Below are positions 9,032 to 19,964 of a stretch of 64,000 nt of DNA, piece by piece (within the stretch, counting starts at the first letter, position 1; the number at the start of each line of letters is the position of its first letter). The notes under the pieces were generated by a model. The model worked only from the letters and a program-made list of their open reading frames with translations, was not told where the DNA came from and searched no databases. The DNA is from Onthophagus taurus. Taxonomy: Eukaryota; Arthropoda; Insecta; Coleoptera; Scarabaeidae. The DNA lies in NCBI RefSeq assembly GCF_036711975.1, contig NC_091973.1:15996001-16060000 (forward strand), in the 5' to 3' direction. Position numbers and translations under genes: made by a program.

Positions 9032-9285
9032 ATCAATGTTGGTTCCACACCGGCTCTCCAGCAGTATGTTCACAAAACAATGTATTAATTTTACAAAAAT
9101 TTTTATATAATCACAATAATGTTACTTGTATTTAAGTTGTAAATATAATAATTTTTAAATAAAAAATTGATTGTAGTTTTATTATTATAATAGTTGTAAA
9201 ATTTATTGGGAGAGGGTGGGGGTGTGAGATATATCATATAATTAAAAAATTAATGTATTCAGTTTACAACTAAATTTGATGAAAT

Positions 9286-9927
9286 ATGGATGTTAACACT
9301 GGGTGTGAAATTTCTGAAAGCCCTTACTGGGTATCAATTAATAAACAATGGAAGAAGTTTCGTGATGATATAGAGAAAGAAAATAAATTTATTGGTGAAA
9401 CCTTATATTCGATCGATAGATTTAACATAAAAGTTGGTATTAGTGTGGCGAGATGTTTTATAACATGTGTGAAATTGATTTTTAAATCTTGGAATGATGT
9501 AGAATCGAAATCACATATACTCTCTTTTCTACGTGAAGATTGGGAACAATTGATTAATGTATTTAAAATCATTCGTTTTAAAATGAACTTTTCTGACCAA
9601 ATTATACCGTTAGCGGATGGAATTCTTAGAGTTACTGCAGACGTTGAGAATTGTGTGTGCATCACATATGAAGATATGGACCCTGAAAATAATTTTTTTA
9701 TTCCGATTATATTAACCTTGATGGAAGTTCAAGACATTTTATCTAAGGAATTTTTAATTTCATACAAATTAAAAGTATTAGACAATTTGCATTTTAATGA
9801 TTACATTGATTTTATTATGAACACTCAATTTTCGAAGGATCAGTTAAAATTAATTCGAGAATTTTGCTTGCAAAATTTATCTGAAATAAATTATTACTTA
9901 ATGGAATATATTGATATGATTTCATGA
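9286..9927 (+). CDS. Unassigned 213-aa ORF, probably part of the virus-like module
   Basis: ATG 9286 begins a complete 213-aa frame ending in TGA. It is rich in Asn, Ile, Phe and Lys, has no obvious signal peptide, and contains a central FLREDWEQLINVFKII helix followed by a strand-like GILRVTADVENCVCITYED. I do not recognise a family. The layout (short helix with Trp, then beta strands) loosely recalls small PC4-like or DNA-binding accessory proteins, but that is weak inference. It lies 250 bp after the point where the interrupted viral frame ends and before the 10355 ORF, so it may belong to the same endogenised element. Confidence 0.5.
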   Translation: MDVNTGCEISESPYWVSINKQWKKFRDDIEKENKFIGETLYSIDRFNIKVGISVARCFITCVKLIFKSWNDVESKSHILSFLREDWEQLINVFKIIRFKMNFSDQIIPLADGILRVTADVENCVCITYEDMDPENNFFIPIILTLMEVQDILSKEFLISYKLKVLDNLHFNDYIDFIMNTQFSKDQLKLIREFCLQNLSEINYYLMEYIDMIS

Positions 9928-10070
9928 GTTTAAACTTACTACTATTAAGAATGTTGACGAATACTTGCGTTAAAAAATTATATTTATTTTAATTTAAACA
10001 AGTTTAAACATGTTGAAACAAGTGTTGGTGAGGTTCAATGAACTTTACATAACTTTGGTGATTTAATAAT

Positions 10071-10233
10071 AAAAACTGCTTAATTTGCATTTTAGATAAC
10101 AATAACACCTGCGTGCGAATTGCATCATCCTTCTAGAAACTTCTATTACACAAAAACTGCTTGATTTGCATTTTAGATAACAATAACACCTGACGTGCGA
10201 ATTGCATCATCCTTCTAGAAACTTCTATTACAC
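10071..10233. repeat. Tandem duplication, 81-82 bp unit, each with a heat-shock element
   Basis: Two head-to-tail copies (10071-10151 and 10152-10233) begin AAAAACTGCTT and end near TCTATTACAC. They differ at only a few positions, including one inserted base in CCTGACGTGCG. The unit sits upstream of the 10355 ORF. Confidence 0.9.
10131..10225 (+). promoter_or_regulatory. Two perfect trimeric heat-shock elements
   Basis: TTCTAGAAACTTC occurs at 10131-10143 and 10213-10225. Each fits nTTCnnGAAnnTTCn exactly, the binding site for an HSF trimer. The second ends about 130 bp before ATG 10355. ATATAA at 10261-10266 and TTAGT at 10289-10293 could be the TATA box and initiator. Binding itself is inference. 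Confidence 0.55.
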
Positions 10234-10354
10234 ATTTCCCCACCCCCATTATTTTCATACATATAATTACATGTTCTAAATAATTTATTTAGTATGACAG
10301 CTATTTCCAAGCTAACAGGTTACGTTTTATTATTATTAATCTACGAAACAAATC

Positions 10355-10660
10355 ATGTCTCGTCTAAGTCAATTGGGTCAGTGCAATTTCCCACCGAAAA
10401 AATCAATTTCTGCGCTTCAAACAGACACTCCATACCCGATTAAGTGTGCGAAACGGCTTAAAAAGTGTTCTTGGCCGTCCGTGGTACTTGAACTGGAGGC
10501 TGGATTCGTAATTTATTTACCAAGACGCATCGCAGAAGATATTACCGACGAAGAAATTATGGAACTTAGCAAAATGTCTATAATTTATAAGGGTGCAAAA
10601 GACATTGGTAAAACACACCCTGTATATTTATTGGATTTCGTCAAGAAGCTTGAAACGTAA
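10355..10660 (+). CDS. Small unassigned protein, possible OB-like nucleic-acid-binding domain
   Basis: ATG 10355 opens a 101-aa frame with core motifs PYPIKCAKRLKK, WPSVVLELEAGFVIYLPRR and DITDEEIMEL, ending with YLLDFVKKL. Alternating hydrophobic strands around VVLELE...VIYLP, followed by a short acidic helix, resemble small insect repeat-family proteins I remember as lineage-expanded, possibly virus or transposon derived. An OB-like fold is a guess. A decayed paralogue lies 1 kb downstream and tandem heat-shock elements lie upstream, so this looks like a local gene family with its own promoter rather than random coding noise. Confidence 0.5.
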   Translation: MSRLSQLGQCNFPPKKSISALQTDTPYPIKCAKRLKKCSWPSVVLELEAGFVIYLPRRIAEDITDEEIMELSKMSIIYKGAKDIGKTHPVYLLDFVKKLET

Positions 10661-11388
10661 AAACTTTCCGACCGATGACCCTGATGTTCATCTGTATTAA
10701 TATAAATGTAATTGTATTATAAAAATTATATATTCTTAAAAATTAAATAATAACAAATGTATTTCTTAAACACATCATTTTGTTGTTTCTATTTCACCTT
10801 ACAGCCATCAATTCAATCCGCTTAAATTCAATTAAATAAGTAAGTTTTATATATTTCTTAAACACGCATCTTTTTTGTTTGTATTTCCGTTCAACTGCTA
10901 GGCTTTTAATATTAAATTGAAAAGGTTTCGGTGGTTCAGTGGTTTATTATCTTTAAAGTATTTATATTTCACCTTGCAGCTATCGGTTCAATTCGCGTAA
11001 AATTAAATTAAATTAAATAAGTCTGTATTATATAGTTCGTTAATTTACATCACCACTGAGCCGCCGAAACCTTTTCCTTCTTTTATTTAAATGTTTTTTT
11101 TTTCACGTACATCATTTTTGTTAATGAAAACGCATTAAAAAATTTTATAATTTGTATTATTTTTTTTTTACTTTCTTAATATTAATTATATATATGTATA
11201 GCATTTCATTTAGGTCAATTATTCCATTGCTCAGCATTGATTGTAACTTGACACTCCCGCCGGCGAGGTGCATTGCACTTTACTTGGTGATGCGCCGCGC
11301 CGATTGTCGTAAGTTGACACTTCCGCCCCGGCGAGGAAAGCATTGTATCGCGTAACTCATAATCAGTTTTACTTTAGAAACCGAACGT
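10661..11388. other. Gap with diverged direct repeats and an inverted repeat, no gene seen
   Basis: AT-rich spacer. A motif beginning TATTTCACCTT occurs near 10789 and again near 10965 with related flanks. An inverted pair, AAAAGGTTTCGG (10920-10943 arm) against 11052-11075, matches over 24 bp with two mismatches. A second direct repeat (GATTGTAACTTGACAC near 11238, related copy near 11301) is GC-richer. Confidence 0.5.
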
Positions 11389-11616
11389 GTCAAACGTAAA
11401 CCGCGCGCAATGTCTCGTAGTCGTCTCTGTGTTTTTCTTTTTTTCGGTCTCTGTGAGTTTAAACCAAAGAAAAAATTTATTCGAAGTTGAGTTGGATTTA
11501 CCCGTCAAACGTAAACCGCGCGCAATGTCTCATAGTCGTCTCTGTGTTTTTTTTTTTCAGTCTTTGTGAGTTTAAACCAAAGAAAAAATTTATTCGAAGT
11601 TGAGTTGGATTTACCC
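11389..11616. repeat. Tandem duplication, 115-bp unit
   Basis: Two copies start GTCAAACGTAAACCGCGCGC at 11389 and 11504 and differ by a few substitutions and by T-run length. Each copy contains an ATG followed by SRSRLC- or SHSRLC-like codons and a stretch reading KPKKKF, reminiscent of the start of the 10355 ORF. Confidence 0.85.
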
Positions 11617-11849
11617 CTTTTACCATATTTATTGTTAATGGAAAACGTCTTACGAGCTGCGCATGGTCGTCACCTTCCGTTGTGGTGGAGTTAGAAGCGG
11701 GCTTGCTTCTCAACGTTTCTTTTTTACCTACCGATCAAGAAATTTTTTGGAGTTACAAGATCAATGTATCGTGTATAATAATAAAGGATGGTGGTAAACC
11801 GAAGCCCGCTCATATAATTGAATTTGTAAAAAAAGTACCACAACATTAA
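11604..11849 (+). pseudogene. Decayed paralogue of the 10355 small protein
   Basis: The frame opens at 11604 just after a TGA and ends at TAA 11847-11849. It reads GKRLTSC, then PSVVVELEAG and finally IIEFVKK, aligning colinearly with KRLKKC, PSVVLELEAG and LLDFVKK of the upstream ORF. The middle (the YLPRR...DITDEE region) has diverged and is slightly shorter. No ATG begins this frame; a frameshift relative to the ATG in the preceding tandem repeat is likely. This indicates a tandem gene family in which one member has decayed. Confidence 0.6.
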
Positions 11850-12031
11850 GGTTTTTATTATTTTTTTGTAACTATTTATTATGTAATGTTTATTATTATA
11901 AAAATGTTTATTAATACTTTTATTGGGTTGATTGGGGGGGGGAATTAAATTGTGTTAAATTGTGTTATTATTATTTTCCGGAATATTCCCAAGTTCCTGC
12001 GCACGCGCATTCAAGAGTTGTGTAAAATCCG

Positions 12032-12284
12032 CCCGATGTAAAAGGATAGGGAGGGGTGCCAACCAAACGCTTGAGGGAAAAAATAGGTTGGTAACAAGAT
12101 CTGGTGACTTTTTAAAAAAGTAGCAGTCTACCTGGTTGGTAGTGGTTTAGTTCCACTACCAGCCACTAGGTGGCGCGTTACTTTTTTTAAAAGTCACCAG
12201 ATCTAGTTACTTTTCCAATACCAACCTATTTTTGTTTTCTCCACAGCCATAGGTTGGTACCCTTCCCTATCCTTTTACATTGGG
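12032..12284. mobile_element. Palindromic MITE, about 250 bp
   Basis: Terminal inverted repeats ATGTAAAAGGATAGGG (12036-12051) and its complement (12265-12280), with the pairing extending two to three bases outward. Inner arms GATCTGGTGACTTTTTAAAA (12098-12117) and the complement at 12185-12203 enclose a small GGTAGTGG/CCACTACC hairpin. There is no coding capacity. A target duplication is not clear. Confidence 0.7.
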
Positions 12285-13105
12285 TTGATGACGTTATGTG
12301 GAGCGGATGTGGAGCTGTGGAGCAACTTCCTATCTAGAATCGGCGTTTCTATACTACTAAGGACTCCTCTTGGCCAAAGAGGTTGTGGTGAAATCTTTTC
12401 GAGATATATTTCAGAATATCACGTATATTGCACCATAATAACTACAAGATATCAGCCGATCTTATTCATAAAATACATAGGCTGATTTTCTATAAATGCG
12501 ATAATATTAAATTCAGATTGGTTGTCGAAATTTAAGATTACTTTTTTATACAGTGGTTCCAAGTCAAATTCTTTGGAGCTTCTCTTACTAAAAATGTTTA
12601 AATTAAAAGACTTCGAAAAAAAAAGCAGACTGATACTACTGAAGTTCAAGCTCTTTGTTATTTCTCGCATTTTGTTGCTTTTCTACTCACCAACCTGTTT
12701 GCTTTATAACTAAGCTTTCTAGTTTCAAATAGCCTTTCTTGCCACTTGTCCATAGCTTGACCAGACCGCTTATCATTTATAATCATAATCGATATCATCC
12801 TCCAATGGACAAGCTTCTGCATCTTCTACTAGACTTACACTTGGTTCCTCATCTTCAACAATATTATTCCGCCGTTAGTAGTGGTGGAAGACTAATACAG
12901 TCTCGTTTTCAATTTGTATATTTGTATCCACCATACTTTTAGGGTTGCCATTTTTAAAAGTAACTATAGAGGAGATAAAATTTTTCAAATTTCATTATTA
13001 TTCTGTTCCATTTACATATTTTTCTGTTGAACGAACTTTTTTTAATAATAATTTATTACTTTTTATACAGTCAAAACTGTTTACATCTGAAATCATAATT
13101 TAAAG
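12285..13105. other. Gap, no supported gene
   Basis: Only short frames without recognisable domains. The stretch may contain eroded coding sequence of the flanking hAT remnant, but nothing can be supported. Confidence 0.4.
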
Positions 13106-14830
13106 TTATGACTCGAGTAATTCTGACTTTATTAAATCAACGCAAGACTTATTTCTGGTTTCGGTGCATTTGTTTGCCATTATACTAAAAATACGTTCCA
13201 CATAAGCAGTAGTTGCAGGTATACTTAACCTTTCCGCGTGGAAGTTAAAAATTTCAATTACTATGTGAGTTGCGGGAATGCGATCTACTTTACAGGGTGT
13301 ATCTGAATGACGTGCCCAAACTTCAGGGGGTGCTTCTTTAGGCAATTTTAAGGGTACTTTCTCATATAAACTATCAGCGATTTCGACTCCCCTGCGGAGC
13401 TACGCCCCTTCAAAAATGGCGAAAAATTTTGGTTTATTTTATTTTTCCCGAAAACCATTAACACCAAGAAAATGAAATTTGGGAAATATGTAGTGTAGCT
13501 TATAATAGGGCATGTTTCGTGCCTATTTGTACTTTCAATCTTCCCTTCTAAGTTATTAAACATAACCACCCCCGTTCAATTTTTGTCTAGATCTTTTTTA
13601 TGACGATGATAAATACATTGGAAATATTTTACTTAGATAGACGAAAATATTCTAAAACTTTTTTGCCTCTCTGATGTTCTTCGAAAAGTTAATAGTTTCT
13701 GAGAAAAAAATTAATTAAGCAAACACTAACTGTTAAGCTGTAGCGTTGTTAATCGAAAGTTGGAATGAATTTTTAAAGAAAAAATCTTAGCAGGCTTAGC
13801 AATCTTTGTCAGAAATATTTTTGACGTTTAAATGTCAGTGGTTTTCTTACTATTATTATTGTTTTATTTAAAATTTTGAAACGTCGAGTGAACGAGCGTA
13901 AATGCGGTAGAACTTTATTCATAAATTAATTTGAAAAACAATAATAATAGTAAGAAAACCACTGACATTTAAACGTAAAAAATATTTCTGACAAAGATTG
14001 CAAAGCCTAGTAAGATTTTTTCATTAAAAATTCATTCCAACTTTTGATCGACAACCCCGTTGTTGAACGGGCACGAACGGGCACGAACGGGGTGTTTGCT
14101 TTATTATTTTTTTTCTCAAAAATTAGTCGTTTTTGGAAAAAATTTAGAGAGACAAAAAAGTTTTAGGATACTTTCATCTACCTATGTAATTTTTTCTTTA
14201 ATGTATTTACCCTCTGCATAAAAAAATTTTAGCAAAAATGTAAAGGGGGTGGTTACGTTTAGTAGTTTAGTATCCTTCTAGGTTGAAAGTCCAAATAGGG
14301 TGAAAACGTGCCTCACTACCAGTTAAACATATTCCCCAAATTTCGTTGTTCTAGCGTTTATGGTTTTTGAGAAAAAAAAATTAAACCAAAATTTTCCGCC
14401 ATTTTTGGAGGGGTGTAGCTCCTTAGGGGAGCCCAAGTCGCCCATGGTTTATATATCAAAGTACCCTTAAAATTGCCTAAAGAATCACCCCCTGAAGTTT
14501 GAGCATGTCATTCAGATACACGCTGTGTATGTACGGCACTGCGCAGTAGAAATAATTTTATACATGACGTAAACGTGTACGGCATTTCACGCGGAAGGGT
14601 TAACCACCTGGTGATGACATGATGGAATATTTCTTGATATGAAGCGTTATAAAATTCAAACATTTCTTTCAAGTTTTCTCTCCTTTTAGCAGATTCTGAG
14701 AAATGGGTGTAAATCTTAAGAACTAAATTTTCAACATCGTAATCTAGTTTATCTAAAGCATGGTTTACACAATTATGGAGAATGTTTGCATAGAAGTTAG
14801 CTTTAAATGTATTGCCCCTCCACTTGTTCT
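13106..14830 (-). pseudogene. hAT transposase remnant split by a TTAA-flanked foldback element
   Basis: On the minus strand 14604-14830 encodes a hAT-like central piece (FYNASYQEIFHHVITR) and 13106-13228 encodes the C-terminal dimerisation region (LSIPATTAYVERIFS...). Both are hallmarks of hAT transposases. The roughly 200 residues normally between them are missing, so an internal deletion preceded or accompanied the insertion of the 13225-14603 foldback. Not functional. Confidence 0.65.
13225..14603. mobile_element. Foldback element with TTAA ends (piggyBac-like MITE), about 1.37 kb
   Basis: TTAA is present at 13225-13228 and 14600-14603. The ends CCTTTCCGCGTGG and CCCTTCCGCGTG are inverted. 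Inside, arms of about 600 bp are inverted with moderate divergence around a centre near 13900; for example GTCAGTGGTTTTCTTAC near 13841 and its complement near 13955. TTAA duplication and CC(C)TT ends are typical of piggyBac-family non-autonomous elements. It carries no transposase. Confidence 0.65.
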
Positions 14831-15031
14831 CAGTGGTGTCCTAGAAAACAAGTCGGTGGCGTCAACTCAACTCGCCTGATCGGTGGAAGTGGGTGGACGT
14901 ACGATGGCGACGATCGGTTTATTAAAATATAAAAGAAAAATAATATTTTATAACTTTGATTCAAACATGATAATATTAATTACAAATCGAATATAAAAAT
15001 ATTGCTGTTAACGCATATTGAAACTCTAAAT

Positions 15032-16340
15032 TTAATTGAAAATCTCTAAATTTTCTTCTGTAAATGAAGTTTTAGTTGACGTTAAAATGTGTTTGTACCT
15101 AGAAAGTGATCTTTCAACGCCACAACTTATAAGTGTAGCATAAATAAAATACTGAGATATTGAACCATATTTTTCCTTAAGAGTTAAAGGTATATTGTTT
15201 TCGGCAATTTGTTGAACAATTTTCAAATCCGAAATTTGGGTTCCGATCGAAAATTGGTGTAATTTTTTTATTAAACGATGAGTGGACACCGGTAATATTT
15301 TTAAAATGTTGAATAATAGTTGATAATTTTTTTGTTGATTCATATGATCTTAAACCCTGTTGTTCAAAATATTTTATATTATTCACTAAATCAGAAAAAT
15401 TGTCACGTATATAATTTAAATCATCAGGCAAATTCGGCACCTGTAAAATATTTTTACACTCAGTTACACTTACAGCGTCATTTTTCAGCATTAATAAGCA
15501 GTTTTTTATGTCAACGAAATGTTGAGCATAAAATAAAGAAGCCTCTAGCCAAGTAGCCCATCGTGCAACTACGGGTGATGGAGGTAACGGTAGGTCTAGA
15601 CACATTTCTCTATACAATGAAATTCTTAGAGCAGCTTTTAAAAAAAATGTTTGCAGGAGCAAATTAATTTATCTACATCTGGAAATTTTTCCCAAATGAA
15701 CTCACAAAATCGATGAAGACCTGATATGCAACGCATGTTTCATGAAGTAAATTTGAATATGTAACTTTTAATAATTTTTCAGCTTTTAATATGTAAGCAG
15801 CAGAATCGCTAACAAATAACACAAAGTTATTGTAGTAGCTATCGGATGTATCATGGAACACATTGGCTAAAACATCATTAACTATTTTCGCAATTACTTC
15901 ACCATTTACATTATCGATGAATTTAATTGCCAGTAGGTACGATTTAACAACATCAGACGGACGCAGTATTTCAGCAACAATATTTACAACGCATCGACCT
16001 ACAACGCACTTAGTTTCATCAGCACTGACCCAAAAATAATTATTCGTAAGATTCACTTTTATAGGACACATTACCTTTCTATATATTTTTGGTAAATATA
16101 CTTTACGCAAAGTGCATTCGTCATGAGTTTTCTGCTGAGTGTATTTTTCCAAAACCTTTTTTAAAATTGGATTCTTTAGTTTGTATAAAGGAATATCAGC
16201 AGCTATAAATGTTTCGCATAAATCTTCGTTAAAATTCTTTTTGTAGTGGTCGGTATTATTTTTATGCCTTGTAACGTTCGTTTTCATCGTTTGATTTTTG
16301 TTTTCTTTTATTTCGGACCTTTTCTAGTGTTGGAGGTCGT
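15032..16340 (-). pseudogene. CGGBP1-like hAT transposase, main body, frameshifted
   Basis: Minus-strand pieces read in order: 15673-16287 (AADIPLYKLKNPILKKVL, then SADETKCVVGR and FVSDSAAYILKAEKLL), 15177-15662 (RWATWLEASLFYAQHF) and 15032-15343 (ISCGVERSLSRYK, the C-terminal dimerisation motif). This is the order of the CGGBP1-like group of hAT transposases common in insects. At least two frame changes separate the pieces, and the N-terminal zinc-finger segment lies far upstream at 17780-17925, so the gene is broken and interrupted by about 1.4 kb. Confidence 0.65.
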
Positions 16341-17779
16341 TGATCAAGTGTGATGATGGGTACATTAATTTCATTGGTAGATTTGTCGATCTCTTTTTAA
16401 GATCTATTAATTTTAGGGGTGGGGCTGCGGATACATTCTTCCGTACCACGCTTCCTCTTCCTCTTTTGTTATCGAGCATTGGTGTCGTATAGTTGCGAAT
16501 TTATAATAAAGCTAACCGCGTGGTGATAGAAGTTTTGTTGGAGAACTTTGTTTGATTTTGGAGATTTTCTAGTCGAGTTATTCGGATTTGTTCTACATCA
16601 TTTTTTGACCTATTGTTATTGGCGTAATCGGATTTTTGTTCCGGCTTTCCTGGTTTGGCTTTGTTATACACGTTTAGCCGTTTAACAACTCAAGGTAATG
16701 AAAATAGTGTACTAATTAATATTTTCAGAGCTCGATCTCTTAGTTTTGTTTCCTTTTAGGCTTTTTCTCTTTATTGGTATCGATTCCTGCGATTTTTGTT
16801 GAATCGTAAAATTTTGGAGATCCTGTTATAATTCTGATGCGTATTAGGGACGCCATTTTGGACGCCAACTAAAAGAACGTGGTTTTGCTGCGGCGCAGTT
16901 TATTGGATCTTCAACTAGTTCGCCCTCTCGTCGATTCACGTGGCGATCTGCTGTACAGCATTCATCACCCTTGCTCATCACACCTGTTCAACACACCTTC
17001 ACCGTTACTATAACTAGATAAGTACCCTTCCATACAACAACAACGACAATAACTGGTATAATTTAAAGATAGGCTAATTTCGGAAAACTTTTGTTTAATC
17101 GTTCTTTGATTGATTTAGTAAATTAAAAAAAAAAAGATCTTAATTTAAAAAAAAAAATAATTATAATTTGTAATTTTTCATAATTTTATTGTTAATTAAT
17201 AATTTGTTTTGTTCACCTGTTCGCTCGATTTTTTTTTTGATTTCAATTTATTTTTTTTGACACCAAAGGAGTGTCCATACATTATTGACTCAGCTGACTC
17301 AATTATTGTGTATTTTCTTTCTTTTTTTTTCAGGTTATAGTTTTGATTCTATTTTTGGAGAATCTTTAGAGCAGTCAGGTTCTTTCCTTTTTTTTTATAA
17401 ATTGTTTATCATATTCGAATTTAATTTAATAATCCTCTTTATTGGTCATAAACCAATATATTTTATGAAACTCAATGTTTCTTTTCTAATAATATATCTT
17501 ATTATTCAATATAGTGTCAAATCTCAACTGCAGGAGTTTGTCTTTTTGTGTGTTTTGTTTAAACCTCTCCACTTGGTTTCGAACTTAGCTAGCTGTCCGA
17601 GGGAAATTAAGTGCGTGGGTATCGGTATAAGTTCGTGGCGCCCTTTTATTAACATCGTAACCCCCACGTCTCCATTGAGTGAGCTGGAGCCCGTACCTAT
17701 CCAACATATTTGTGTTCTGTCTTTTGTAATTTTGGTAAACTTTTTTTTATTGCCACAGCCTTCCCGACTTTTCATGGCG
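16341..17779. other. Probable insertion between two hAT pieces, unidentified
   Basis: No recognisable protein. The sequence separates the zinc-finger segment from the body of the CGGBP1-like gene, so it may be an inserted element or an intron; I found no clear terminal repeats or target duplication. T-rich runs lie at 17120-17270. Confidence 0.35.
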
Positions 17780-17925
17780 TCAAATGTGATATTTTCGAAG
17801 GCACTAGAATGCACAGAGAACGTTTTTTCACAAACATTGCAATATACTTTACAAGTATCCACAATGGAATAATTTTCCCCAAATTCTAGTACCCGTTTAT
17901 CTAAAGATCTTTTAAAAGTCGACAT
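17780..17925 (-). pseudogene. N-terminal zinc-finger segment of the CGGBP1-like hAT gene
   Basis: ATG at 17925 (minus) reads MSTFKRSLDKRVLEF, then CKVYCNVCEKTFSVHSS, a BED-like Cys pair as in CGGBP1-like hAT proteins, and loses similarity after about residue 50. The strand and order fit the body at 15032-16340. Confidence 0.5.
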
Positions 17926-19759
17926 AATAATCGTTAAGAAAAAATAAGATATGGAACAGAAACAATTTTACCACAAAGGGAAATTAAAAATAACAATTCT
18001 TGAAAAAGAACAATAATACGAACTCAAACAGAACTCCAAATTTCAATGAAAGATAATTAAAGAAAGATAAAAGCAAATTTGAGGAAATTATGCGGATGAA
18101 AAGCGTCGAATACTTCACACTCGAACAACAGTGAAACCGTCCTGACAGTTGACAATTTTCGTCAATTCATGCTGTTTTTTCTAAAAATATGAATATTTAA
18201 TTATTATCGTCTTTATATACTGTAGACTATAGTGTATTGTATAGGTTAATTTACTTCTTATACACTTAGTTATTTACGGAACTTAATCCTTGAGTTTTAA
18301 TTGAGAAATGTTTAGTACGTAAAGTACACTGAGCATATTCATCATTAATTTTAGAAGATTTTAGCCATTTGTATGTGTTGGACCACTCTTTTCGATAAGT
18401 AGATTTATACTACAGCTTCTTAGTGGGTGGTGCTTTAATTTTCTGGTTCTCGTCTATATTTGTATCATTTTTCTTTTCTTCGTCAATCATTTTAATCTTA
18501 TTATACTTTATATCAAATTTAATAGATGCACAAATGTATTTGAACCACAGTAAGTAGTTGACAACAGTAAAGATTTAACACCAGATAGTCACGTTCAAAG
18601 CAGCAGACGCCCTCTGATGGAGAGTTTCGGTAACCACCGCCTAATGACAGGCCATATGTACGTTAAACGCAACAGACGCCACCAGAGAGCGCTACCATAG
18701 ACGTCAGCTCATCATTTTTTTTAGTTTACGCGTTGCATAATTTTGTAAAAATAAAGAAATAGGGGAGGATTAAAGAATATTAGAGAAGTGAGGAGATAGC
18801 CTGTTAAATAGAGGAAACTCCTGTGAAATAGAGGACAGTTGGCAACCATTGAAATGTGCTGCATTATTTCTATTTAAATTTACTTTTGCTTCATTTATGG
18901 GAGTCTCCGAAATGCTCATAGCATAAAACTGCTAAAAGCAAGTTTAAAACGTTGATTAGTTTGACGCCTTCAGTCTTCTTATGATTTCTTGTAGTTCTTC
19001 ATTACTTCATTTAGATTTTCTACAGTGCCTTCCTTATTTATGCATTCGTAACTTACTCTTTTCACCGATGATTATTTGTTCTTCTTTTAGTATTAAAACT
19101 TCAGACATTTTGCTACTTGATTTGTAGACTGAAAATTTTGAAAAAGCACGTCGTTCATAACTTGTGTGGCTACTGATGTCATAACTTTTACAACTTCTAT
19201 TTATATGCGGACTTTATTTTTTTAGTCAGTATTTTCAAAGTTATTGTTTTCGATAATTTATTTTGTTATTCTGCTTACTTTATCTGTAAAATAATAGATG
19301 CTGCTGAGGTGTTGTGCTTACCACCAAAGCTCGGATATTTCGGTATCATCTCAGTAGCGTCGCCAGCGCAGAACCTATGGGGCGCGAATATAAATGCTCT
19401 CCCACCACCCGATCTACCGTTCCGATCGCTCACACATCTACAAGCATGCTAGGCCTGCATTTATCTGTGGTGCGTTCCGAGAATTCAGTGCCAATTTATT
19501 TAATATCCTTTATTTACCGTTAAATCCATTTCATTTTCTGAATTAGAATTGTACTATTGTTTCAGTTTTTATAATTTAAAACCGAGTGTATTGAATATTT
19601 TATTTAATTATCATCAAATATTTTCTTGCTTTTTCATAATTAGAAGGGCTTGTTGTTTTAGGTTTTATAATTTAAAACTACTTCTATTAAGAGTTAATTT
19701 TTTGATTTTTATTAACTGAATTACGCTATTGTTTTAGTTTTTATAATTTATTCAACACT
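17926..19759. other. Gap, no supported gene
   Basis: About 1.8 kb of AT-rich sequence without a recognisable domain. Around 18600-18690 there is a GC-richer stretch with two related motifs (CAGCAGACGCC and CAACAGACGCC), possibly a small repeat. Nothing else can be supported. Confidence 0.4.
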
Positions 19760-19963
19760 TAATAGCGAGTTTTGACGATACGTTCACATTAATTGACGAC
19801 AATGTAGCATTTGCGTTAGTTACCAGTTGTGACGTCGAAAGAACATTTTATAAACTCAAAGACATTTTAACACCCAAACGGTCGTCATTTTCTGAAGTAA
19901 ATTTAGAAAAAGTCATTATTATTCAATCATTGCACCAAACAGGAACTGAGAGTCGAGAAAAAT
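19760..19963 (+). pseudogene. hAT transposase C-terminal fragment
   Basis: The plus-strand frame reads FALVTSCDVERTFYKLK and then ILTPKRSSFSEVNLEK, matching the dimerisation end of the CGGBP1-like hAT at 15032 (ISCGVERSLSRYK, ILTSTKTSFTEENLE). It ends in TGA at about 19963, where the non-LTR element begins. Opposite strand to the 15 kb copy, so it is an independent fragment. Confidence 0.6.
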
Positions 19964-19964
19964 T

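Noticed and set aside
17285..17872. 195-aa plus-strand frame
   Set aside because: Composition is T-rich and hydrophobic by chance, with no domain, and it overlaps the antisense zinc-finger exon.
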